Assembly (NCBI GenBank): GCA_946623365.1
Contig: CAMORE010000095.1
Span: 1-7,801 of the forward strand
Reading direction: 5' to 3'
Length of the DNA: 7,801 nt
From: an uncultured Acinetobacter sp.
GTDB lineage: Bacteria > Cyanobacteriota > Vampirovibrionia > Gastranaerophilales > Gastranaerophilaceae
Below, one piece after another: positions 1 to 5,898 of the stretch; within the stretch, counting starts at the first letter, position 1; every line of letters starts with the position of its first letter. The notes beneath the pieces are model-generated. The model did not search any database, had not been told where the DNA came from, and saw nothing but the letters and a program-made list of their open reading frames with translations. The position numbers and the translations under genes were made by a program.

Positions 1-1652
1 TTTGAAAAATCAACGTTTGTATTATAACTGTGTAATTCATTATCTTTGACTATAGAATATTTTTTCTCTTGCTTATTTTGCTGTGCAGATATCTCAGCTT
101 GTATTCTTTCTTTGTTGTCTTGAGCTCGTATAACAGCTGCTTCAGTTTTTTGACTTACACCGACTGAAGATTCTTTTGGCAAAAACTCTTGCGGTTCTAT
201 AGCCGGCTTAAGTTCAGTTTCTTTTACCTCCGGATTTGAATTTACAATAGTAAAGTTGCCGTTTGTAATTTTATCATAGTATTTTCTGATTGCTTCTTTT
301 TCTTCGTCAGAGATATTTAATGATGATATAAACCTGTTAGTTGCAATCTGTTGATCTATATACGCAATTAATGATGCTTCTCGTGTATCTTTGTTGTTCT
401 TAGCAATGATATAGTCTTTTTGAGGTCTGGTTAAAGTTTTGTGCTCTCTAATACCTTTGGTTATTCCTACATTAATTTCTGTAGATCGTTCTCGTTGCTT
501 ATCAATTTTATCTTCTTTATCAGCTAAAGTAATGCCGTTTTTCTTTTTTTCATCAATTCTTTTTAAAATTTCTTCATTTTTTGCATAAAATTCATTTCTT
601 TCTCTGTTGTATGATTCACTGATTTTGCTTGCAACCTCTCCTGAAGTATTTTTTATAACAAGAGCTACCGTTCCTTGTTTTAGATTAGACATTACTTCTT
701 TGTTTTGAGCTATGCTGTCATTAACTTCTTGAGTTTTTGCGGTATCTCCCTCTGTATTTAGTTTTGCATTAACCATTTGCACAGCTTCATCTTGATAATC
801 TGCTTTTATGGAAGCAATCATAGGTGCAAGAATTTTTGTTTCATTATCTGCGGAATTAATTAATAATTTACCTAAAGTTTGTCTGAATAATTTATTTACC
901 CAGGCATCTATTTGAGTGTTTATAGGAATATCTTTTTCCGGTTGTTTATTTTTGAATGCTTCTGATTTTGCACCTTTTTTATATTCATCTTGTCTTATTT
1001 TTTCAAAAACAGTATCAAAATACTTTTTGCAAGCTTCTTTTAGTTCCTCTTCAGTGTAATCTTCAATATTTGATTTTTTTGCTAAGCCAACTTCTTTTTG
1101 TAATCTTTGAATCACAGAGTCACTATCTTTTTCATTACTATTTTTAAAATCATCAATATTATCCCAGTCATAATTTAAAGCGATAGCATAATCTACAATT
1201 TTTTGGTTTGATATATTTTCTCCGCTGTCTTTAATATATTGTATTGAATCTTTTAGATTTTCAAGAGAAAGACATTTTACGTCATCAAATTTTAACCCAT
1301 GTTTTTTGCATATTTTAACTTTTTCCCAAGATTCTATGTCAAATTTATTGTTATCAATACATTTATTAATATATGATAATACTTCAATTATAAAAGCATC
1401 ATTTCCACAACCAAATTTCGAACGATCTTTAGCAAAGTATTCAATTATCTCATCTGAAGTAATGCCAAAGGCTTTCATATACGCTTTTAATTGCTGTTTA
1501 ACTCCGACAGCTTCTGTTTTAGGTACTTGATAAGTGTTATCTGAACCGCCTAAAATAGCTTTATTTGTATTATTCTTTGTTGTTGAAGCTTTTTTGTTTT
1601 TTTCAATGCCTGAATAATCGGCATTATAATTATTTGAAATACTATCTACCAT
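1..1652 (-). CDS. Large hydrophilic orphan protein, C-terminus beyond window
   Basis: I translated this frame by hand: it stays open for 550 codons from an ATG at 1652 to the left window edge, with no stop, so the C-terminus is missing. I do not recognise the family. The protein is rich in Lys, Glu, Asn and Asp, has no signal peptide or membrane segment, and looks cytoplasmic. Residues 1-45 are polar and probably disordered. Residues 50-225 look helical and include Cys82, Cys98, Cys115, Cys127 and Cys208. Residues 340-395 are strongly charged with coiled-coil character. Residues 470-530 are a Pro/Glu/Gln-rich linker. No catalytic motif is visible. No good Shine-Dalgarno sequence precedes the ATG; a TATAAT box lies about 22 bp upstream, so the leader may be very short. 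Short plus-strand frames inside it are antisense shadows. That it is a real gene is well supported by its length in AT-rich DNA; its function is unknown. Confidence 0.85.
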   Translation of the reverse strand, partial: MVDSISNNYNADYSGIEKNKKASTTKNNTNKAILGGSDNTYQVPKTEAVGVKQQLKAYMKAFGITSDEIIEYFAKDRSKFGCGNDAFIIEVLSYINKCIDNNKFDIESWEKVKICKKHGLKFDDVKCLSLENLKDSIQYIKDSGENISNQKIVDYAIALNYDWDNIDDFKNSNEKDSDSVIQRLQKEVGLAKKSNIEDYTEEELKEACKKYFDTVFEKIRQDEYKKGAKSEAFKNKQPEKDIPINTQIDAWVNKLFRQTLGKLLINSADNETKILAPMIASIKADYQDEAVQMVNAKLNTEGDTAKTQEVNDSIAQNKEVMSNLKQGTVALVIKNTSGEVASKISESYNRERNEFYAKNEEILKRIDEKKKNGITLADKEDKIDKQRERSTEINVGITKGIREHKTLTRPQKDYIIAKNNKDTREASLIAYIDQQIATNRFISSLNISDEEKEAIRKYYDKITNGNFTIVNSNPEVKETELKPAIEPQEFLPKESSVGVSQKTEAAVIRAQDNKERIQAEISAQQNKQEKKYSIVKDNELHSYNTNVDFS

Positions 1653-1673
1653 AATTACATACCATACTAATTT

Positions 1674-1679
1674 ATTATA
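1674..1679 (-). promoter_or_regulatory. Candidate -10 box for the minus-strand orphan gene
   Basis: Read on the minus strand this is a perfect TATAAT. It would start transcription about 15 nt before the ATG at 1652. No convincing -35 hexamer lies 16-18 bp upstream of it, and such AT-rich boxes arise easily by chance here, so the call is weak. Confidence 0.25.
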
Positions 1680-1714
1680 TAAATATCCTAAATCGTGTTC
1701 GTGTTTACATGATT

Positions 1715-1739
1715 ATTAAGTATAAAATTTACACTTAAT
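1715..1739. repeat. Imperfect 25-bp palindrome in divergent intergenic region
   Basis: The outer arms ATTAAGT and ACTTAAT are perfectly complementary (7 bp). After one mismatch the inner TAAA/TTTA arms continue the symmetry around position 1727. It lies about 60-85 bp upstream of the minus-strand orphan gene and about 95-120 bp upstream of the plus-strand promoter at 1833, so it could be an operator. AT-rich composition makes chance symmetry possible. Confidence 0.35.
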
Positions 1740-1759
1740 TTCACTGAATAGAATTTTTG

Positions 1760-1777
1760 TTACAAAAGTTTACAAAA
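1760..1777. repeat. Tandem TTACAAAA pair, 10-bp period
   Basis: TTACAAAA occurs at 1760-1767 and again at 1770-1777. The 10-bp spacing puts both copies on the same face of the helix, as expected for paired regulator sites or a bent A-tract upstream of the promoter at 1833-1861. No regulator can be named, and the repeat is short. Confidence 0.3.
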
Positions 1778-1832
1778 TTTCTTTTTTAATCTCAAAAATT
1801 ACATTTATATAACGTTTTTTTGATATAAATAC

Positions 1833-1861
1833 TTGACAAAAGAAATCGATTAATTTATTAT
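1833..1861 (+). promoter_or_regulatory. Sigma70-type promoter for leader peptide and membrane protein
   Basis: A consensus -35 TTGACA (1833-1838) is followed after exactly 17 bp by a near-consensus -10 TATTAT (1856-1861). Transcription would begin near 1868, giving a leader of about 170 nt before the ATG at 2041. This is the best promoter in the window. A leader this long suggests post-initiation control. Confidence 0.75.
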
Positions 1862-1898
1862 GTATCTATAAATAGAAACATTAGCCAAAGGGTTTATT

Positions 1899-1952
1899 AT
1901 GTGTAGAAATTCTCTAAAAATGAATAAATATTGGTGGTGCAGCTTAGGTTAG
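1899..1952 (+). CDS. Putative 17-residue leader peptide with tandem Trp codons
   Basis: The ATG at 1899 opens a 17-codon frame ending in TAG, encoding MCRNSLKMNKYWWCSLG. An AAAGGG sequence (1887-1892) lies 6 nt upstream as a plausible ribosome site. It sits about 30 nt after the predicted transcription start. Codons 12 and 13 are consecutive TGG Trp codons (1932-1937), rare in such AT-rich DNA. They are followed immediately by the 5' arm of a hairpin that the stop codon also overlaps. This is the architecture of amino-acid-sensing leader peptides such as trpL. An internal ATG at codon 8 has no ribosome site. Translation is not proven: a frame this short can occur by chance, and the downstream gene is not a recognisable tryptophan gene. 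Confidence 0.5.
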   Translation: MCRNSLKMNKYWWCSLG

Positions 1953-1999
1953 CTGCCGCTTTGCTTATTTGTTCATTAAAGCATAACGGATGTAGCGGC
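1939..1999 (+). promoter_or_regulatory. Overlapping leader hairpins, attenuator-like
   Basis: Hairpin A pairs GCAGCT (1939-1944) with AGCTGC (1951-1956) around a 6-nt loop. Hairpin B pairs GCCGCT (1955-1960) with AGCGGC (1994-1999), with an inner TGCTT/AAGCA stem (1962-1966 with 1979-1983). A and B share bases 1955-1956, so full formation of both is mutually exclusive. A ribosome stalled on the Trp codons at 1932-1937 would cover the 5' arm of A and free the 3' arm for B, as in classical attenuation. No oligo-U tract directly follows B, so it is not a standard intrinsic terminator; the U run starts about 20 nt later. Confidence 0.5.
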
Positions 2000-2031
2000 T
2001 CAAAAACAGTTGTTACTTATTTTTTTTGGAG
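1999..2031 (+). promoter_or_regulatory. Possible Shine-Dalgarno-sequestering helix
   Basis: The ribosome site GGAG (2028-2031) lies 9 nt before the ATG at 2041 and is preceded by eight T residues. CTC plus five A residues (1999-2006) can pair with the T run and GAG (2023-2031) with one bulged G, partly hiding the ribosome site. The helix is mostly A-U and shares one base with hairpin B. The ribosome site itself is convincing; the sequestration is speculative. Confidence 0.3.
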
Positions 2032-2040
2032 AATTCTTAA

Positions 2041-3261
2041 ATGTCAGATAATATAAAAATCTTAATCAACTCACTCCCCAAACGGTTACAACCTGTTGCA
2101 CGCTTTTTAAGACATCAGGAAAGTGCATCAGGATTATCTACAACAAGATATATACAAGATGTTTCCACCTGCCTTATTCCAAAGGCGATTTTTTCCAGAA
2201 GTATAGAAGATTTAACAGAAAACACCTTTTTAGAAACATCTGAAGAAGCTTTAATATACCTATCACCTGCCTTAGTAGGAGAATATGCCGCAAGAAAAGT
2301 ATTTTCAAAAGGACTTAACAATAAGCTGAAAGAAGAAGTGGCGGAAACCGGCGAAACTCTTCTTAAAAAGGCGCAAAAAAGCAAGATAGCAAAAGAAAAC
2401 AATAAAAAAGTATTACCTGCAAAAGCGGCTATTGCGCTTGCTGCAACCGCAATCCCTTTAACAGAGTTTTCACTTAATTATATTAAGAATTTGCTTACGC
2501 TAAAATTATTTAATAAAAGTGATTTTAGAAATATTGCTTCGCTTGAAAACAATCAAGAAGATAAAGCTCATCAGGAAAAAGTGGCATCAAGCGCAAAAAA
2601 ACATATTAAAGGAGCTGCATTAGTGTATGCCGGTTTGCTCAGTTTTGCCGGACTACTTGCATTCAAAGGCAAAAACTCCAAAATTTTGCAAAAGATCTCC
2701 GAGTTTATTGTTGCTCCGGGGAACAAATTATTTTCAAAAAATGAAAAAGCTAAAAATTTTGTAAATAAATATTTTTGTATAGATTTTAATAAAAGCAAAA
2801 CTGGAAAACTCGTAATGAGCAAAGGACAGCTAACGACTTGTGTTTTAGTCGGCGGATGCGGATATTTCGGTGCTTCTGCCGATAGGGGAAAAGAAAACCT
2901 GAAAGAAACCGCTACACGTTTTCCTTTAGTTGGTTTATATGTGATTACCGGCAGCGAACTCGTTCAGAACGGGTTTAAAAATTACCTGTTCAGAAAAGGA
3001 AAATGCAAGGATGTAATAAATAACAAAAAAGAAGTAACACCGTTTGAAAAATTAGATGAATTAGCAAAAAAACTTGCAAAAGAAAAAGGTACAACTGTAG
3101 AACAGGAATTTAAATCAATTATAAAGCAAAAAGGCCTTATATTCGGGCTTCCTTATTTGTTCTCACTGCTTGTGATGGGTTTCTTTGTAGCAGGTATGAC
3201 CGTTAGAGCAACAAAAAAGAGATATGAAAACGAGCAAAAGAAACTTAATCAGGCAGCTTAA
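2041..3261 (+). CDS. Orphan multi-pass membrane protein, tryptophan-free
   Basis: This 406-residue protein belongs to no family I recognise. Hydrophobic, Ala/Gly/Leu-rich stretches that could span the membrane lie near residues 129-147, 191-208, 264-280, 294-310 and 365-388. They are separated by very basic loops rich in Lys and Asn (105-125, 209-262, 312-362). The first 60 residues are soluble and basic, with no signal peptide, and the tail after 389 is charged. No enzymatic motif is seen. The whole protein contains no Trp, notable because its mRNA leader carries a peptide with two adjacent Trp codons. The start is supported by GGAG 9 nt upstream. It is transcribed alone and ends 13 bp from the convergent guanylate kinase gene with no terminator between. 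It could be a membrane-remodelling or transport-accessory protein, but nothing in the sequence decides this. Confidence 0.85.
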   Translation: MSDNIKILINSLPKRLQPVARFLRHQESASGLSTTRYIQDVSTCLIPKAIFSRSIEDLTENTFLETSEEALIYLSPALVGEYAARKVFSKGLNNKLKEEVAETGETLLKKAQKSKIAKENNKKVLPAKAAIALAATAIPLTEFSLNYIKNLLTLKLFNKSDFRNIASLENNQEDKAHQEKVASSAKKHIKGAALVYAGLLSFAGLLAFKGKNSKILQKISEFIVAPGNKLFSKNEKAKNFVNKYFCIDFNKSKTGKLVMSKGQLTTCVLVGGCGYFGASADRGKENLKETATRFPLVGLYVITGSELVQNGFKNYLFRKGKCKDVINNKKEVTPFEKLDELAKKLAKEKGTTVEQEFKSIIKQKGLIFGLPYLFSLLVMGFFVAGMTVRATKKRYENEQKKLNQAA

Positions 3262-3274
3262 CATAGATTTTAAT

Positions 3275-3823
3275 TTATTCGTTAAAAATAATTTCTTCAA
3301 TACGGGAAACGGCATTTTCAACAGTGTCATTAATAACTTTATAATCAAATTGCTTTGAATTTTCTATTTCTAGCTTTATAGACGCAAGCCTTTTTTGTAT
3401 AGCCTCCTCCGATTCCGTATGTCTTCCTCTGAGTCTAGCCTCCAGCTCTTCAAGAGAAGGCGGTGCTATAAAAATTAAACTTGCTTCAGGCATAAGCTTT
3501 TTTACGTTCAAAGCACCTTTTGTATCAATCTCTAAAATCAAATTGTTACCTTGTTTCAGGCAAGATTCAACAAACTCTCTTTTTGTTCCGTAAAAATTAC
3601 CCGAAAATTCTGCCCATTCAAGAAATTCATTATTGTCAATACAAGTTTTAAATTCTTCTTTGGTCAGGAAAAAGTAATTAATACCATGTACTTCACCATC
3701 TCTTTTATTTCTTGTGGTACAAGATATTGAAAGCTTGAAGTCAGGATGTTTACTTAAAAAATTATTTATAACAGTTCCTTTTCCTACTCCTGAAGAGCCG
3801 GAAATTACATATAATTTACTCAT
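3275..3823 (-). CDS. gmk: Guanylate kinase
   Basis: Guanylate kinase transfers phosphate from ATP to GMP to give GDP, an essential cytosolic step in GTP, dGTP and (p)ppGpp supply. The protein is 182 residues, slightly short of the usual 190-210. The P-loop is GSSGVGKGT (residues 9-17). The GMP-binding segment SCTTRNKRDGE (34-44) with Tyr50 and Tyr78 matches the family S-x-T-T-R-x-x-R-x-G-E signature. ILEID-x-K-GA (96-104) corresponds to the Walker B-like strand. The lid region GRHTESEEAIQKRL (133-146) keeps the Arg and Ser-Glu-Glu pattern. All key residues appear intact. Its ATG lies inside the end of the upstream decarboxylase gene (8-bp overlap, ATGAGTAA), and the nearest ribosome site, AGGAG, is about 13 nt upstream, so translation is probably coupled. 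It is convergent with the membrane-protein gene. Confidence 0.96.
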   Translation of the reverse strand: MSKLYVISGSSGVGKGTVINNFLSKHPDFKLSISCTTRNKRDGEVHGINYFFLTKEEFKTCIDNNEFLEWAEFSGNFYGTKREFVESCLKQGNNLILEIDTKGALNVKKLMPEASLIFIAPPSLEELEARLRGRHTESEEAIQKRLASIKLEIENSKQFDYKVINDTVENAVSRIEEIIFNE

Positions 3824-5600
3824 CGCTTTCAGTATTCTCCTGTTCTGTATTATCAGCTACTAATCCTTTGTGAACTATTGTTTCATACTCAAAGCCGCTG
3901 CTTGGAGTTGTTAATATTAATTCCTCGATATTATCAATGTCCTCATCATTTGTTTTATCAAGAGTCACAACTTGTGACGGTTGTTTTTTTAAACTTGCAA
4001 CATATTGTAAAAACAATTTAGGAACATCCGATTCCTTCAAACAAACTTCTATATAACACATTTTATTCATTATTTGTGTTACTTTAAGCGCTTTGTCCAG
4101 ATCTTCTTCCGTAAGTACTTTAGAAGCCCAAATGTCACCTTCAAATGCTCTGGCAAATTTAGTGTAATTCAGCTGAACAATATTGTTAAATTTATTTTGC
4201 GGACTGTTTGCCAGTAATCGTTCTGTAGTATACCCGTTATTATTTATAACAATTATAATTGGTTTTAATCCGTATCTGAGCATTGAACCTATTTCCAATG
4301 CTGTAAACTGGTGAGCGCCATCTCCTGTTATGAGTATTACTTTTGAATTAGGTTTTGCAATACTTGCACCAAATGCAGCCGGCGTTGCCCATCCTATAGA
4401 ACCCCATAGCAGCTGAGATTCTACATCTACATTTTGTTTTAATTTAAATTGGGTAATTCCAAACGGAATTGTTCCTGTTTCTGCAAAGACAATATCATTG
4501 TCTTTTATAAAATCTTGTATTCTTGAATAAACATAATCTGTGGTCAGGTCTTCTTTTGTTGCATCTCTATGTTTTAAACCGATGTTAGTTTTTTGTATAT
4601 TCACGTTTCTGTGTTCAATAAGGTTTGTGACAGCTTCCAATAAATCAGACATCTTAACGTTGTCATATCGTTTTCCTTCGATATATGTATAATTACCATA
4701 AATAGCTATATGGTCATTAATATTAAACGGAAGACTGAATCCAAAAGAGTTTAAATCACTGTATATTGCCCCGACAGTAATACAGCAATCAGTTTCTTCA
4801 ATGTATTTTTGAGCAATAGGATTCTTAAATTGCGAAAAATAGCCGCCTATATAGCAGGGATAGTCCATATCGGTTAAATCCATTCCCATAAGAAAATTTG
4901 AAACGGGTATTCCTGTTTTTTCAATAAATTCTCTGTATTCAATTTTTGAATCAAATCTTTTTACCAGAGAATCTCCTATTATAACAGGTTGTTTTGAAGC
5001 CGTTATTTTCTCTGCTATTTTTTTTGCGGCTTCATCAAGAGAATCCTTATTGCTTATATATTCGTATGAAACCTTTCTGTCAGAAATATCCATTATGGCT
5101 ATATCTTCAGGAATTGCTATGTATACCGGTTTTTTTTCTTTGATAAATGTTTTCAGAACTCTATCTATTTCAATTTTAGCATTGTCTTTCATAAGTATTG
5201 CAGATGCTGCCGTAATATTTCGATATGAGTCCATAAAAATCGAGTAGTCAGCATTTTGGATGCTATGATGTATTAGCTGCTTATCATCAATTTTTTTTGT
5301 GGAAGGCATTCCTACAAGATGGATTACAGGGATATTTTCAGAGAAACTTCCGGCTATTGCATTTACTGCACTTAACTCTCCTACTCCGTATGTTGTAACA
5401 AGCGCGCCATATCCTTTAATTCTTGCATATCCGTCAGCGGCATATGCTGCATTTAATTCATTTGTGCACCCTACCCATTTTATATTTGAACGATTCTGTA
5501 TTGCATATAAAATGTTAAAATTATAATCACCGGGAACGCCAAAAAAATCACTAATACTCAGTTCTTCCAGTTTATTTAATATATATTCCGTAACATTCAT
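3816..5600 (-). CDS. Thiamine-diphosphate 2-oxo acid decarboxylase (pyruvate/indolepyruvate type)
   Basis: Members of this family decarboxylate pyruvate, indolepyruvate, phenylpyruvate or branched 2-oxo acids to aldehydes using ThDP and Mg2+. The N-terminal pyrimidine-binding domain (about 1-170) has GVPGDYNF with catalytic Asp25, the cofactor-activating Glu48 in TNELNAAYAADGYAR, and the His pair 111-112 in LIHHS typical of this decarboxylase group. A central domain spans about 190-330. The C-terminal diphosphate-binding domain has GSIGWATPAAFG (400-411), GDGAHQF (426-432) and NNNGYTTE (453-460), with the expected catalytic Glu460. The set of catalytic residues is complete. At 594 residues it is about 40-50 longer than usual: residues 540-594 form an acidic, probably disordered tail. 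Substrate cannot be fixed by eye; pyruvate (fermentation toward ethanol) and indolepyruvate are the leading options. The start is supported by AGAGGT 10 nt upstream. It is first in an operon with gmk. Confidence 0.92.
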   Translation of the reverse strand: MNVTEYILNKLEELSISDFFGVPGDYNFNILYAIQNRSNIKWVGCTNELNAAYAADGYARIKGYGALVTTYGVGELSAVNAIAGSFSENIPVIHLVGMPSTKKIDDKQLIHHSIQNADYSIFMDSYRNITAASAILMKDNAKIEIDRVLKTFIKEKKPVYIAIPEDIAIMDISDRKVSYEYISNKDSLDEAAKKIAEKITASKQPVIIGDSLVKRFDSKIEYREFIEKTGIPVSNFLMGMDLTDMDYPCYIGGYFSQFKNPIAQKYIEETDCCITVGAIYSDLNSFGFSLPFNINDHIAIYGNYTYIEGKRYDNVKMSDLLEAVTNLIEHRNVNIQKTNIGLKHRDATKEDLTTDYVYSRIQDFIKDNDIVFAETGTIPFGITQFKLKQNVDVESQLLWGSIGWATPAAFGASIAKPNSKVILITGDGAHQFTALEIGSMLRYGLKPIIIVINNNGYTTERLLANSPQNKFNNIVQLNYTKFARAFEGDIWASKVLTEEDLDKALKVTQIMNKMCYIEVCLKESDVPKLFLQYVASLKKQPSQVVTLDKTNDEDIDNIEELILTTPSSGFEYETIVHKGLVADNTEQENTESDE

Positions 5601-5610
5601 AGATTTAATG

Positions 5611-5642
5611 ACCTCTTATAATATATTTAGTTAATAATACCA
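5611..5642 (-). promoter_or_regulatory. Candidate promoter and ribosome site of decarboxylase-gmk operon
   Basis: On the minus strand, TGGTATTAT (5642 down to 5634) is an extended -10 element and would start transcription near 5627. The ribosome site AGAGGT (5616-5611) follows, 10 nt before the ATG at 5600. An alternative is TTAACA, 17 bp, TATATT slightly downstream, which would leave almost no leader. The rest of the gap (about 5645-5810) is AT-rich; I see no further gene, RNA or strong repeat there. Confidence 0.4.
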
Positions 5643-5811
5643 TGTTAAAAAATAAATTGCATAGATTCATCAGCAGGAATTATTAATTAATCATATAGAA
5701 TTAGTACAAAAGGATTAAATATTAACAAATCTTTACAATTCTAAAATAGCCGATTTTACAATGTTATAACATTCAATGTCATTATTTTGGATTAGTTTTA
5801 AATTTATAAAG

Positions 5812-5840
5812 TTGATTAAGTTATATATTATTGGTAAAAT
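5812..5840 (+). promoter_or_regulatory. Candidate promoter of the phosphorylase homologue
   Basis: TTGATT (5812-5817), a 17-bp spacer and TAAAAT (5835-5840) form a good sigma70-type promoter, and TGG just before the -10 adds an extended -10 element. A perfect TATAAT at 5841-5846 overlaps the region but lacks a matched -35. Transcription would start near 5847. The ribosome site AGAAGG (5885-5890) lies 8 nt before the ATG at 5899. Confidence 0.5.
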
Positions 5841-5847
5841 TATAATT

Positions 5848-5861
5848 GGGCATTATAGCCC
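5848..5861 (+). repeat. Short inverted repeat at predicted mRNA 5' end
   Basis: GGGC and GCCC flank a 6-nt ATTATA loop. It begins within a base or two of the predicted transcription start at 5847, so it could be a 5'-terminal mRNA-stabilising hairpin or an operator. It is a rare GC cluster in an otherwise AT-rich gap; four base pairs alone are weak evidence. Confidence 0.35.
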
Positions 5862-5898
5862 TATAGTAGTACACAGTTAAAATAAGAAGGTTAAAATT

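Noticed and set aside
956..1530. Plus-strand frames of 63 and 74 codons opposite the left-edge gene
   Set aside because: The 550-codon minus-strand frame covers them and the plus-strand translations are composition artefacts without ribosome sites.
1932..1990. tRNA-like stretch beginning GGTGGTGCAGCTTAGGTTAGCTG
   Set aside because: The D-arm-like part is suggestive, but there is no matching acceptor stem, anticodon arm or GGTTC-type T loop at the right spacing.
1955..2027. Intrinsic terminator within the leader
   Set aside because: The second hairpin is separated from the T run by about 20 nt, and the only hairpin closer to the T run (AAC/GTT) is 3 bp, so a standard terminator is not supported.
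1868..2040. Known riboswitch class in the leader
   Set aside because: I looked for conserved cores of common classes (TPP, SAM, cobalamin, glycine, preQ1, c-di-GMP, fluoride) and saw none; the short Trp-containing frame with hairpins explains the region better.
2115..2402. Minus-strand frames inside the membrane-protein gene (2115-2402, 2571-2822)
   Set aside because: They lie fully antisense to a longer gene with a clear ribosome site and show no domain; they are mirror frames of AT-rich coding DNA.
3262..3274. Terminator between the convergent membrane-protein and gmk genes
   Set aside because: The 13-bp gap contains no inverted repeat; transcripts from both sides probably overlap.
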